Positions 38,998-47,089 of a stretch of 55,357 bases of DNA are shown here, piece after piece. The stretch spans positions 1 to 55,357 of IMG/VR virus record IMGVR_UViG_3300010401_000009; one strand, 5' to 3'. Within the stretch, counting starts at the first letter, position 1; every line of letters starts with the position of its first letter. The notes under the pieces were generated by a model. That model searched no databases. It had not been told where the DNA came from and was given only the letters and a program-made list of their open reading frames with translations. The position numbers and the translations under genes were made by a program. The DNA comes from a virus.

Positions 38998-39311
38998 TCG
39001 TCGTCTCCGTCGTCGGTGTCATCGTCGGTGCGCTTGGCGACCTTCACCTTGCAGCTGCCCAGCGTCTCCTTGCGGAAGATCTTCTTCAGCTTACCGTCGC
39101 TGGTCTCGTACTCGTAGAACGCGATGCCGTGCTCGACGAGAAGATCCTGCGCGATCTTCTTCGCACCGACCACGGCCTGCGCCGCGCGTGTCGCCTTGCC
39201 CTTCGCCTTCTCGAGCGCGTCGGTCGCATCGTCGAGCGCCTTGATCGGCTTCTGGGGCTCCGGTTCGTTGTCGCCACGCGTGTGGGGTAGTTCTGCCTGT
39301 CGCTTCGCCAT
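38994..39311 (-). CDS. Hypothetical protein
   Basis: 105 residues with GAGGACAGC-ATG. KPIKALDDATDALEKAKGKATRAAQ (helix), QDLLVEHGIAFYEYETSDGKLKKIFRKE (helix, strand hairpin) and an acidic tail (DDDTDDGDDE). Found next to the DnaC-type loader; may be a replication accessory protein. Confidence 0.6.
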   Translation of the reverse strand: MAKRQAELPHTRGDNEPEPQKPIKALDDATDALEKAKGKATRAAQAVVGAKKIAQDLLVEHGIAFYEYETSDGKLKKIFRKETLGSCKVKVAKRTDDDTDDGDDE

Positions 39312-39351
39312 GCTGTCCTCGTTTCGTAGTCGTGTTTGGGTTGGTGGTGAT

Positions 39352-40128
39352 TCACTTCGTCGTCGGTCGTCGTCGCAGAGACTCTCCGGTCATGCTGACC
39401 CACCTGCCGCACTCATGCAGACGGTCGGCGATGCGCTCGCCGTATCGCTCGCGGAACGGGTGTCTTGGCTTGCAGCCGGGCTCCGATGCCGGCTCGTTGG
39501 CAAGCACGTTTGTCGTGATCACGAGCGGTCGCATCGCTCCGTAGAACACGTCAACGAGCTCGTCGAGGTCGACCAAGAACGAGCCCTTCGGGTCTGCGTA
39601 CTCTGCCCCGAGGTCGTCGAGCACGAGCGGGCCTGCGAAAAGCTGCTCGCGCTCGGCGCGATCGTAGCGGGATGTCGCCAGCAGGCTCGCCGCGCGGACG
39701 AAGCGCCATGGCTCGGGCCGCGCCGCTGCTAGCCAGGTCGCGGCCACAGTCTTTCCGACGCCCTTCGGCCCGCTGATCACGACGATTCCGATCGCCGACG
39801 CGCGCATGCGCTCGTACCAAGTGATTCCCGCCGGTGGCATCGCTCCGGCCCGCAGAGCGGCGATCGCGCGCGCCGGGAATCCGCGCTCGGCGAGCGCGCC
39901 GAGCCGCTCCGATCGCTGGTCTCCGCCCTCGGGTGAGGCGGCTCGCGCGGCCGCGATCTTCGCGTCGTGCTCCGCCCATTCCTCGTCGGTCATGCTCGCG
40001 ACGCCCGGCATGAGCTCGGCAACGAGCTCGGCCGCCGACTTCTCGGCGCGCGCCCGGTCGTCGTCGCGTTCGGTCGCTTGCCGATGGTCGTCGTCTGGTT
40101 CGTCGGGCACGAGCTTCAGGTTCGTCAT
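39352..40128 (-). CDS. DnaC-like helicase loader (AAA+)
   Basis: 258 residues. Disordered charged N-terminus; GIVVISGPKGVGKTVAATWL holds Walker A (120-127), GPLVLDDLGAEY is Walker B, RPLVITTNV is sensor 1, and ERYGERIADRLHECGRWVSMTGESLR carries the DnaC-type arginine-finger helix and end. DnaC loaders place the host or phage DnaB helicase at the origin. The gene follows the initiator gene with a 4-bp overlap, the usual initiator-loader pair. Confidence 0.85.
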   Translation of the reverse strand: MTNLKLVPDEPDDDHRQATERDDDRARAEKSAAELVAELMPGVASMTDEEWAEHDAKIAAARAASPEGGDQRSERLGALAERGFPARAIAALRAGAMPPAGITWYERMRASAIGIVVISGPKGVGKTVAATWLAAARPEPWRFVRAASLLATSRYDRAEREQLFAGPLVLDDLGAEYADPKGSFLVDLDELVDVFYGAMRPLVITTNVLANEPASEPGCKPRHPFRERYGERIADRLHECGRWVSMTGESLRRRPTTK

Positions 40129-41366
40129 GGGATTTCGATCACTCCGTCGGGATATAGGCTTGGGTCGCTGGGCTGGACGGCGCCAACCCGAATGTCTCGT
40201 TTCGCCTGCGCGCGCTCCGCGCTGCTCCGCGGACCTGCGCGCGGTCGCATCGCTGCCGCGCCTTCCGGGGTCTGAGCGGCGAGCCGGGCGAAGTTGCCGC
40301 CGGCGAAGATCGCGCCGGTTAGGAACTGGACGCGCCCCTTGTCGGAGATCGCCTCGATTTCAGCCATTGCGACGGCGTGGCGGGCCTGAACGGCTACCGC
40401 CTCGAGCTCAGCGCGCGTCGTCGCGATCGCGAGCTGGCCGGACAGGTCGCTGTCCAGACCGCGGTCGAACGGTACGCAGGGGTGCAGCGCGATGCCGTAA
40501 TTTTTGCCGACGCGGGCTCGCGCCGCGTTGATCTCGCCGCGGATCTCGTCGCGGACCGCTCGCCGGTCGTCGGCTGTCGGGACGGTCTGGCGTCGAGGTC
40601 GCTCGCTCGAAAGTTCGCCAGTCGACGGCCTCTGGCCAGCGCGATCCGGGGTCGGGATGGCCTGCGGATCTGCGACGTTGCCGGCCGCCGAGCTAGCGCC
40701 CTGGCCGGGCGTGTCCGCCCCCTGCTGCGTTGCGTGGGGCCCGGGTTGTCCGCTACCGGGCTGGCGGCCGTCGACTGGCTTATGCGGTAGTACCGGCTGC
40801 CGTACCGGTACTGCTGGATCGCGCGCGGGAGAGAGTTTCTGATCTTCAGGATCTGGGATCTGGGATCTGGGATCTGGGATCTCGCTGGACGCGCCTGGAG
40901 TGCGGGCTGGATGACCACCGATCGACGGCTGGTCGTTTGTTTGATTGCTTACGAAACGACCTCCTTGACCGCGCCCTTGGCGACCGGCGCGCTCCGCTGC
41001 CGACCGTCCGCCGGCCGGTGAACCGGCACGAGCGGCGCGGAGACGGCTGACCGTCTTGTGGGTGCCGCGAAGGTATATCGTACCGTCTGGTCGTGTCTCA
41101 CCCATGGCCAGAGCATCGCACCCGTCGCCAAGGATCCCTTCGAGGCCTCTTGGTCCAAGGAACCTGCGCACGACCGCAGCCGGCACGCAGTACCCGTCCG
41201 CATCATCCGGGGCGTCCTCGAGCCCCCTGTCGCTGCACCAGCTCCACAGCGAGAAGTAGCGACCCAGTGCCTCGAAGACGTTGTAGCCGCAGAAATCAGC
41301 GGTGAAGCTGACCCGCTCCTCCTTGCGGAGGTCGGTCTCCATCGCGACGAACGGCGCTCCCGCCAT
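40125..41366 (-). CDS. Replication initiator (O-like) with internal iterons
   Basis: 413 residues. N-terminus: VSFTADFCGYNVFEALGRYFSLWSWCSDRG...AAVVRRFLGPRGLEGIL reads as a winged-helix initiator domain. Residues about 115-270 form a long low-complexity linker rich in Pro, Gln, Gly and Arg, partly encoded by 7-bp tandem repeats. The helical C-terminus (RAVRDEIRGEINAARARVG) may contact the loader. In lambda-type phages the origin lies in the initiator gene, as seems true here. Assigned from pairing with DnaC and layout. Confidence 0.65.
   Translation of the reverse strand: MAGAPFVAMETDLRKEERVSFTADFCGYNVFEALGRYFSLWSWCSDRGLEDAPDDADGYCVPAAVVRRFLGPRGLEGILGDGCDALAMGETRPDGTIYLRGTHKTVSRLRAARAGSPAGGRSAAERAGRQGRGQGGRFVSNQTNDQPSIGGHPARTPGASSEIPDPRSQIPDPEDQKLSPARDPAVPVRQPVLPHKPVDGRQPGSGQPGPHATQQGADTPGQGASSAAGNVADPQAIPTPDRAGQRPSTGELSSERPRRQTVPTADDRRAVRDEIRGEINAARARVGKNYGIALHPCVPFDRGLDSDLSGQLAIATTRAELEAVAVQARHAVAMAEIEAISDKGRVQFLTGAIFAGGNFARLAAQTPEGAAAMRPRAGPRSSAERAQAKRDIRVGAVQPSDPSLYPDGVIEIP
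40849..40883. repeat. Tandem 7-bp iterons, candidate replication origin
   Basis: GGATCTG four times in a row (40849-40876) and a fifth unit GGATCTC (40877-40883). A 7-bp unit is out of phase with codons, so it is not a protein repeat. Sixty bases away lie an AT-richer stretch and an 8-bp inverted repeat (GGTCGTTT 40931-40938, AAACGACC 40954-40961), together the usual parts of an iteron origin. Confidence 0.6.
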
Positions 41367-41909
41367 CTACGCCGCCTCCTGCACGCGGTGGGCGGGCACC
41401 CACATGGCTCCGGTCCACAGCGCGCCGCGCGGCCTGGCGCGCTCGCCGCGCTCCCATCGCACGCGATCGACGATCTCTGTACCCGGATCGTAGAGGCCTG
41501 GCAGCCACCGGAGCGCGCGGTTTCCGGTTGTGCTCTCGCGGCCCGGAACGACCGCGACGGGAGTCCATCCCGCTGCGAGGTAGCACATGCCCTTTTCGTC
41601 GACGCGCGTGTAGCTGAGTTGCAGAGTCACGCCCGCAGCGGTCATCACGCGCCCAGCGGCGCCGAGCAGCCGGCTCGCGGCGAACCGCGGCGCTGCCGGG
41701 CCGCACGCTAGCCTTACGACATCCCAGCAAGCGCCGTCGTCGAGCTCGGGCGGCGGCGATCCCATAACCACGACCGCGACCAGGTCGTCGACGAACGCAC
41801 CGAGTGCCAACCGCTCGCCTACCGTGCTTCGCTTGTGGTGGCTGTGCCACGCGGCGATCGCCGCGCGCTGAACCTTGCGTGTGATCGGGCGAATCACAAG
41901 CCGGGCCAT
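41367..41909 (-). CDS. XF1762-like GNAT-family protein
   Basis: 180 residues. ITRKVQRAAIAAWHSHHKRSTVGERLALGAFVDDLVAVVVMGSPPP, DVVRLACGPAAPRFAASRLLGAAGRVMTAAGVTLQLSYTRVDEKGMCYLAAGWTPV correspond to the conserved stretches of phage XF1762-type proteins: WHSHH opening, cofactor-loop helix ASRLLGAAGR, and the E-G-x-L/Y-x-AAGW ending. Probably an acetyl- or acyl-transferase-fold protein of unknown substrate. Confidence 0.75.
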   Translation of the reverse strand: MARLVIRPITRKVQRAAIAAWHSHHKRSTVGERLALGAFVDDLVAVVVMGSPPPELDDGACWDVVRLACGPAAPRFAASRLLGAAGRVMTAAGVTLQLSYTRVDEKGMCYLAAGWTPVAVVPGRESTTGNRALRWLPGLYDPGTEIVDRVRWERGERARPRGALWTGAMWVPAHRVQEAA

Positions 41910-42547
41910 CAGCCGGCCTCCGCTAGGTCGACCTGGTTTCGGCGCGGCACGGTGGCCGCGAGGTCAACAAGCCAGCGGGCGAGCGCAGGCGGGGTTCGGC
42001 GGCGCTGCTGCGCGCTGCAAACCTTGATGCCTGGCGGGACGATCCCGCCGCTGCCTTTGCGATCGTGAAGGCGCCCACCGGACACCCAGTGCGTCGGGAC
42101 CTTCCCTGGGAACGGTGGATGGATGCGAGGTCGCAAGATGCCGACGAGGTAAAGCCACGTCCGCTTGCGTGCCGGGTGTCCCCATTCAACCTGACATATC
42201 TCGATGGAGATGCCTCCGAAACGGTCAATAGTGAACGTATACGGGGACAGGAAAGGCTTCGCGCACCCACAATGGTCGAACAGCCTGGAGCCGGCTGGCT
42301 GCTCAAGCACACCGCCCCATCGGCGCACCTGCTCGACAGCGATCGGTCCGCAGTCGGCGTCGTTCCGCCTCTCCCGGTTCGGGACGTGAAGGTGGCGAAG
42401 GTTGCCCCACGGCCCACACGGCGGATGCGCGACCACGGGGTGAGGCCCAGCGTACGTGCGGGCGTCGCGCTCGAGGTCCCACGGGTCAACGTCTGGCATC
42501 GAGAAGTACGGCCCTCCGCGCTCGACGTACAGCGCCGCGACCGTCAC
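41909..42547 (-). CDS. Compact C5-cytosine-methyltransferase-like protein
   Basis: 212 residues; GTG start (GTGA overlap). HPPCGPWG (residues 41-48) resembles motif IV (PPC), GGVLEQPAGSRLF (78-90) motif VI (ENP-like), and WGHPARKRTWLYLVG (123-137) motif VIII. The first strand is short and no clear SAM-binding FxGxG is seen. This layout is that of small phage C5-MTase relatives; whether it methylates, hydroxymethylates or is inactive is open. Confidence 0.55.
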   Translation of the reverse strand: MTVAALYVERGGPYFSMPDVDPWDLERDARTYAGPHPVVAHPPCGPWGNLRHLHVPNRERRNDADCGPIAVEQVRRWGGVLEQPAGSRLFDHCGCAKPFLSPYTFTIDRFGGISIEICQVEWGHPARKRTWLYLVGILRPRIHPPFPGKVPTHWVSGGRLHDRKGSGGIVPPGIKVCSAQQRRRTPPALARWLVDLAATVPRRNQVDLAEAG

Positions 42548-42741
42548 CAGTGCTCCTCGACGGCGATGTCAACGGCGGCGGCATTCGCGCGGCGCGCGTG
42601 GTTGGCGCCGCCGATCTTGGCTCCCGGCTCGTACCAGGTCCACGGCCCTGTTTTCCCGCACCAGCATGACCAGCGGTACCTCGTGCCTTGTCCGTGACCG
42701 TGGACAACCGGCTTCGCCTGGATCGTCACGTCGTGCGTCAC
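42544..42741 (-). CDS. Small Trp/Cys-containing protein
   Basis: 65 residues; GTGA overlaps at both ends. YRWSCWCGKTGPWTWYEPG contains a CxC and a tryptophan-rich turn, then helix ANHARRANAAAVDIAVEEHW. Such proteins are common near phage methylases. Unknown. Confidence 0.6.
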   Translation of the reverse strand: MTHDVTIQAKPVVHGHGQGTRYRWSCWCGKTGPWTWYEPGAKIGGANHARRANAAAVDIAVEEHW

Positions 42742-42968
42742 AGCGGCCTCGGGTGGTACTTGAAATTGCTCGAGACGTGGCCCGCGATCCCGCAGAGCCT
42801 GCAGGTCGGCCGCTTGCGAGGCTTGTCGCCGTGGCCGCGCGGGCGTGTCTCGTCGGGGTCATCCGAGCTCGGCGGCGCGTATCCGGCCACCACGACCGCG
42901 CCGAGTTCGCCCTTACGTGTCGGCGTGGTGATCGTCGCGCTGAGCGACGGCGTGGGGAGGCCGATCAC
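42738..42968 (-). CDS. Small zinc-knuckle protein
   Basis: 76 residues from a GTG (GTGA overlap with the repressor stop). The C-terminus CRLCGIAGHVSSNFKYH has the spacing of a CCHC-type knuckle with the last Cys replaced by His. The N-terminal part has strands and a Pro-rich linker. Possibly a single-stranded nucleic acid binder. Confidence 0.55.
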   Translation of the reverse strand: MIGLPTPSLSATITTPTRKGELGAVVVAGYAPPSSDDPDETRPRGHGDKPRKRPTCRLCGIAGHVSSNFKYHPRPL

Positions 42969-43243
42969 GCCTGCCTCTGGATAATCGGACGGCTCACGGT
43001 ACGCGGCCTTCCCGTGGGGGCCGGGATGTGGATCTTCGGGACGCGCCCGAAGAACCGGTGCAGCGGCAACCGAAGACCCTTCGTGATGACGCTCTCCAGG
43101 ACGAACCACCGGACGGTTTCGGAGCCGCATTCCAGCTTCGTGAGCGTGGGCTGGGTGATGAGCTGACCGGTCCGCTTGGCAACTTCCTGTAGTGTCAGCT
43201 TGAGGTGCGTACGCCAGGTGTAGAGACGCGTGCCAAGGTCCAT
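42965..43243 (-). CDS. XRE-family repressor
   Basis: 92 residues. LGTRLYTWRTHLKLTLQEVAKRTGQLITQPTLTKLECGSETVRWFVLESVITKGLRLPLHRFFG is a cI/Cro-type HTH (LTLQEVAKRTG and QPTLTKLECG). No C-terminal peptidase, so it is closer to Cro or a short repressor. It is divergent from the recombination operon, with inverted GGAATAAT boxes in between, the classic immunity-switch arrangement. Confidence 0.8.
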   Translation of the reverse strand: MDLGTRLYTWRTHLKLTLQEVAKRTGQLITQPTLTKLECGSETVRWFVLESVITKGLRLPLHRFFGRVPKIHIPAPTGRPRTVSRPIIQRQA

Positions 43244-43362
43244 TCGCGATTATTCCTACGCCGATCATGCAGGCGTCAAGGCTTTCAATCCGGAACGAGC
43301 GAGATCGATCTATGGAATAATGCGCTTGACTTTTTCGCGCGGGCCCCGCGATAAGGGAAACC
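43244..43362. promoter_or_regulatory. Divergent promoter/operator region of the early switch
   Basis: Plus promoter candidate: TTGACT (43326-43331), 18 bases, GATAAG (43350-43355), then AAGGGAAACC before the ATG at 43363. Minus promoter candidate: TTGACG (on plus: 43274-43279), 19 bases, AATAAT (43249-43254). GGAATAAT occurs inverted at 43249-43256 and 43314-43321; one copy covers the minus -10, the other sits just before the plus -35. Consistent with binding by the XRE protein. Confidence 0.6.
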
Positions 43363-43872
43363 ATGGCTGACGAACCAGGTCTCGTGGTGCAACTACAAAG
43401 GCGCGTGGCCGACTGGGTGACGCGCGTTGCGCCGCGCATCCGCGACGAACAAGCGCTTGCCAAGCTCGAGATCACGCTCCGGCAACCGCAGGCCGATGAC
43501 GACGGCACGCTCTACCTGGACTTCGAGGTCGTCGAGACCACGGTACCGTCGAGCGGTGGAGGTCGCGTCGCCGGCGTACCGTTCGATGCATCCGACATCA
43601 CCGACGACCAAATCGAGGATCTCGCCGCCGAGTGGCAGGCGAATGGAATGCCAACGCTCGTCGAGGTGGCGCGTGTGGCAGTCGAGTCACCTAACCCGGC
43701 GCGCAAGGCGCACGCGCGACGTCGATGCGCCGACATTCTCGAGCAACGCAATGCAGTCACCGCGTGCACCACGCGTGGCTGTGCTGGTCGATGCGCCACC
43801 GAAGGTCTCGCTGCCGCGGGCTGGATGCAGGTCGCCTCGGGCTGGATATGCACAGGATGCCAGCCGCTGTGA
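43363..43872 (+). CDS. First protein of the plus-strand operon, C-terminal Cys site
   Basis: 169 residues. N-terminal helix QLQRRVADWVTRVAPRIRDEQALAKLEI, acidic middle (ASDITDDQIEDLAAEW), and CTTRGCAGRC...GWICTGC at the end for a zinc ribbon. Read from the promoter opposite the XRE gene. Unknown function. Confidence 0.65.
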   Translation: MADEPGLVVQLQRRVADWVTRVAPRIRDEQALAKLEITLRQPQADDDGTLYLDFEVVETTVPSSGGGRVAGVPFDASDITDDQIEDLAAEWQANGMPTLVEVARVAVESPNPARKAHARRRCADILEQRNAVTACTTRGCAGRCATEGLAAAGWMQVASGWICTGCQPL

Positions 43873-44048
43873 CCGACGCGATCGCCTGCATCGGGATCTC
43901 GCTCGGGATTATCCTCGTGTGCGGGATCTTTCTCGCGCTCGACCGGCCCGGTGCGGTTGCCGCGACCCGCCGCGCGATCACGCGCGACCGTCGCGATCGG
44001 ATCGCCGACATCAGGCCGGCGCTCGCGCGAGGAACGGAGCGATCGTGA
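43869..44048 (+). CDS. 59-residue membrane protein
   Basis: GTG in a GTGA overlap. One transmembrane segment (IACIGISLGIILVCGIFLAL), then a basic cytoplasmic tail (RRAITRDRRDRIADIRP). Small accessory membrane protein of the early operon. Confidence 0.6.
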   Translation: MTDAIACIGISLGIILVCGIFLALDRPGAVAATRRAITRDRRDRIADIRPALARGTERS

Positions 44049-44398
44049 CGGCGCCGGCAGGATTGACCGTGCTCGGGTCTGGAACGCTGGCCGACGCGGT
44101 TCGGGCAGAGATCGACCGCGATCCCGATCGCTACCGTCCGGAGACATGGAGCATCGACCCCGTCGGTCACTGCCCGTGCTGCGACCAGGACGTGTTCCGC
44201 TGCACGACCCGGCACACCGAATGGCAGGAGGGCTTCGCTACCCATGCGAACGTGGTCCACCAGCGGTGCGAACCCGAGACCGCGTTGCCATCGCCAACTG
44301 GAACAGTGGCGGGCTGCTGCTGCAAGGCGCCGAACTGGGGCCCGAAGCACAAGGACGCGCCGCCGCACAAGCCAGCGCGTAGAAAGCGAGCGCGCTGA
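44045..44398 (+). CDS. Cysteine-rich zinc protein
   Basis: 117 residues; GTGA overlap. HCPCCDQDVFRC and HANVVHQRCEP suggest one zinc site, and AGCCCKAPNWGPKHK another cluster near the basic end. Unknown. Confidence 0.6.
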   Translation: MTAPAGLTVLGSGTLADAVRAEIDRDPDRYRPETWSIDPVGHCPCCDQDVFRCTTRHTEWQEGFATHANVVHQRCEPETALPSPTGTVAGCCCKAPNWGPKHKDAPPHKPARRKRAR

Positions 44399-44550
44399 TG
44401 ACGCTCCGTCTGCGCTTCTGGCTGACCGTTCTCGACATCGCGCACACGCTTCGTCTGCCGCGATCGTGGTATCTCTGGATCGTCGGCAAGGCGAGCGACG
44501 CTACCGACTGGGGACCGCCGGTTGACGCCGCGGGTGGGGATCCATTCTGA
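44398..44550 (+). CDS. 50-residue small protein
   Basis: ATG in a TGATG overlap; ends in another TGATG overlap. LRLRFWLTVLDIAHTLRLPRSWYLWIVGKASD: amphipathic and aromatic, perhaps membrane-associated. Supported by tight coupling on both sides. Confidence 0.55.
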   Translation: MTLRLRFWLTVLDIAHTLRLPRSWYLWIVGKASDATDWGPPVDAAGGDPF

Positions 44551-44693
44551 TGTGGTCGTCGCGCTGCGCCAAATGCCGCGCCGATGACCGTTCCGTAGCG
44601 CTGATGTCGATCCAGTCGCTCACCGGATCGCCGATCGACGCCGCTGTGCTGCAGGTCGAGATCGCAACACTCGCCTGCGATGGCGCGAAGTGA
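44550..44693 (+). CDS. 47-residue small protein
   Basis: ATG in a TGATG overlap. SSRCAKCRADDRSV holds a CxxC pair; a helix with one more Cys follows. Unknown. Confidence 0.5.
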   Translation: MWSSRCAKCRADDRSVALMSIQSLTGSPIDAAVLQVEIATLACDGAK

Positions 44694-44701
44694 GGAAACG
44701 A

Positions 44702-44917
44702 ATGACTACCACCGAGGAGCGCGATCGAGCGCGCACAGAACGGGACCGCGCTCGTGACACGCTCGCGAAGATCCGCGGCATCATGGTGGCGCACGCGAAG
44801 GGGGTGCTCGACGACGAGCGCGCACTCGCCCATGTCGCCAGTATTCTCCACGTTGGAGACGGTAACCGCCGCCGTGGCGTTCGTGCGGCACGGCGAGAAC
44901 AGCGAGCAACGCCGTGA
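44702..44917 (+). CDS. Small charged helical protein
   Basis: 71 residues from the ATG at 44702 with GAGGA six bases upstream. ERDRARTERDRARDTLAKIRGIMVAHAKG is a charged helix; basic C-terminus. Overlaps the exonuclease gene by four bases. May assist recombination proteins. Confidence 0.6.
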   Translation: MTTTEERDRARTERDRARDTLAKIRGIMVAHAKGVLDDERALAHVASILHVGDGNRRRGVRAARREQRATP

Positions 44918-45891
44918 GCGACACGCCGACAATCGCTCTGCCCGTCGACCAGCAGCGCGAAGAGTCCATGCTCGGCGCCAGTGAGTCTGGCGCCGTGCTT
45001 GGGCTCGACAAGTACAGCTCGCCGATGACGATCTGGCGCAGGCATCGCGGCCTTACCAGCGGCGACAAGGATAACGAGGCCGCGCTTTGGGGACAGGTCC
45101 TCGAGCCTGTGGTGCGCGGTCGCTACGCGATCGATCGCCAGGTTCGGGTGTGGGTACCGTCGCGCTCGTACATGATGCAGGGGTGGCTACGGGCAACCCC
45201 TGACGGTCTCGTGCAGGAGCGCGACATGTTCGGCGATGCTCCTGCTGGAGTATTCGAGTTCGATCCCCGGGAACCTGATGAGGTCGGCGACGGTGACGCT
45301 TCGTACCTACGGGATCACATCGCGCGCGGCGATATCGGAGGTCTGTCCGTGAAGACCTGCAGCGCGTACCTCGCAGAAGACTGGATCGGCGGACCGCCTG
45401 CGAAGTACGAGGCGCAGGCGCGCGTTGAGATGGCCGTCGTGGATCTTCCGTGGGTCGACGTCGTGTGCCTGATCGGCGGCCAGAAGCTCGTGGGGCCGTT
45501 CAGGATCGAACGCGACGCCGCAGCTGAGCTAGCGATCCTCACCAGGCTTCGCGACTTCTGGACGATGGTCAAGGACGGCAGAGAGCCGACGGTAGACGAT
45601 AGCTCGGCGTGGCGCCTTCACGTCAGCGAGAAACTCGGCCAGGCCCCCGCCGTCGAGATGGTCGCGACCTCCGAACAGCGGGAGCTCGTGGCGACCTGGC
45701 GCGCGCGCCGTCTCGCCCGCAAGGCGGCAGAGCGCGACGAGGAAGCCATCAAGAACGAGATCCTGCTCCACCTGAGCCTCACCGGCGCGACGAAGATCGA
45801 CGCCGGTGAGCTTGGAAAACCAAGCGCGTACCGCGTCGCCAAGACTGGAACGTGGGCGCTCCGAACCCCGACATTTTGGAGAGACGAATGA
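44914..45891 (+). CDS. YqaJ-type recombination exonuclease (active-site change)
   Basis: 325 residues; GTGA overlap start. LGASESGAVLGLDKYSSPMTIWRRH, ALWGQVLEPVVRGRYA, RATPDGLV (Asp97), GLSVKTCS and AKYEAQARVEMAVVDLPWVDVVCLIGGQ follow the order of the lambda-exonuclease/YqaJ family. The E-x-K pair of the active site reads S-V-K (145-147), so the catalytic Glu seems replaced. Partner of the RecT gene immediately downstream: exonuclease plus annealing protein. Activity uncertain. Confidence 0.75.
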   Translation: MSDTPTIALPVDQQREESMLGASESGAVLGLDKYSSPMTIWRRHRGLTSGDKDNEAALWGQVLEPVVRGRYAIDRQVRVWVPSRSYMMQGWLRATPDGLVQERDMFGDAPAGVFEFDPREPDEVGDGDASYLRDHIARGDIGGLSVKTCSAYLAEDWIGGPPAKYEAQARVEMAVVDLPWVDVVCLIGGQKLVGPFRIERDAAAELAILTRLRDFWTMVKDGREPTVDDSSAWRLHVSEKLGQAPAVEMVATSEQRELVATWRARRLARKAAERDEEAIKNEILLHLSLTGATKIDAGELGKPSAYRVAKTGTWALRTPTFWRDE

Positions 45892-46862
45892 GCACCGACC
45901 GAAGAGAACCGCAGCGCAGCGCCTCCAAGCTTGGATACGACCAGGCTGGGCAACGCATGCAGGACCAGGCGCAACGCGACCCGATGGCGCTCGCTCGCCG
46001 GCAGGTCAAGGAGCACGAGGACTACCTGAAGTCCGCGATGCCGAAGATCGAGCGGTGGGTGACCGGAGGAGTTGATGCGCGCGCGCTGGTCAGGTTCGCA
46101 ATCCTCGACCTGAGCGCCCCTGGGTACGCCGGCGACAAGCTCCGCGAGTGCTCGCCGGCAAGCATCCTGATGGGGCTGCTCGCCTGCGCGGTGGCCGGCC
46201 TCGAGCCGGGCGCGTTGAAGGGCGAGGCGTATCTGGTCCCCTTCGCCAAGAAGGCGCAATACATGGCCGGCTGGAAGGGGTACGTGAAGCAGGCGCGCAG
46301 ATCGTTCGAGGTTAGAACCGTGTCGCCACAGGTGGTGTTCTCGAACGACACGTTCGACCTCGACCTCGGCGGTGGCATGCCACCGGTTCACAAGCCGATG
46401 TTGCTCGGACCGCGCGGCGAGATCATAGGTGCGTACGCGGTAGCGAAGCTCGTAGGGTCGCGCGATAGCATCGTGAGCTACGAGGTCGAGTGGATGGACA
46501 AGGAGGATCTCGATGCCGTTCGCCGGAGCGCCAAGCGTGGCGACAAGGAGAGCGACGCGTGGAAGCTGTGGGAGGACCAGATGTACCGCAAGGCCCCGGT
46601 GCGACGGATCGCGAAGCGGCTGCCGATGGGCCACGACTACTACCGCGGCCTGTCGATCGAGCAGGCGCAGGAGGAAGGCAAGAGCGCAGCCGACGTGATC
46701 GACGTGTTCACCGACGGCGAGGGATCGCGTGTCGAGGACGGTGCAGATCGCGCAGCATCGATGCGTGCGCAGGTGAGTGGTGATCCGACGGCCGATGAAC
46801 AGGCTGAGATCGCGCGCGCTGAGCGGGAAGAGGCCGAACGCCAGAAGTCTAACAACGCGTGA
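45888..46862 (+). CDS. recT: RecT-family single-strand annealing protein
   Basis: 324 residues from the ATG at 45888 (ATGA overlap, GGAGAGACGA upstream). CSPASILMGLLACAVAGLEPGALKGEAYLVPF, KKAQYMAGWKGYVKQARRS and YRKAPVRRIAKRLPMG are the conserved RecT blocks. RecT coats single strands made by the exonuclease and anneals them, allowing replication-coupled recombination. Acidic, helical C-terminus as usual. Confidence 0.9.
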   Translation: MSTDRREPQRSASKLGYDQAGQRMQDQAQRDPMALARRQVKEHEDYLKSAMPKIERWVTGGVDARALVRFAILDLSAPGYAGDKLRECSPASILMGLLACAVAGLEPGALKGEAYLVPFAKKAQYMAGWKGYVKQARRSFEVRTVSPQVVFSNDTFDLDLGGGMPPVHKPMLLGPRGEIIGAYAVAKLVGSRDSIVSYEVEWMDKEDLDAVRRSAKRGDKESDAWKLWEDQMYRKAPVRRIAKRLPMGHDYYRGLSIEQAQEEGKSAADVIDVFTDGEGSRVEDGADRAASMRAQVSGDPTADEQAEIARAEREEAERQKSNNA

Positions 46863-47089
46863 GCACGCTCGAGCACGCGTGGGGTCATGGGCAGTTCGAC
46901 TCGCTCGAGCTCGGCAACGGCGCTCGCATCGACATCCAGGTCAGCAAGGATGGGCGCGTGATTGCCGTGCTGACCGGCGTCGAGATCGGCGTACCGATCG
47001 ACATCACGCCGGCGGCGTGCCCGCTCGGATGCGGCCTGCACGAGGCGAGCGCTCGTGCAGCGCAGATTCGCCACAGGGGCGGACGATGA
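46859..47089 (+). CDS. Small protein at the end of the recombination operon
   Basis: 76 residues; GTGA overlap. HGQFDSLELGNGARIDIQVSKDGRVIAVLTGVEIGVPIDITP is strand-rich; CPLGCGLHEASARAAQIRH resembles a minimal zinc hairpin. Last gene before the convergent lysin gene. Confidence 0.65.
   Translation: MSTLEHAWGHGQFDSLELGNGARIDIQVSKDGRVIAVLTGVEIGVPIDITPAACPLGCGLHEASARAAQIRHRGGR

Noticed and set aside
44658-44672. GATCGCAACACTC inside a 47-codon ORF as a third copy of the 25-mer
   Set aside because: Only 13 bases match, within coding sequence and without the rest of the cassette.
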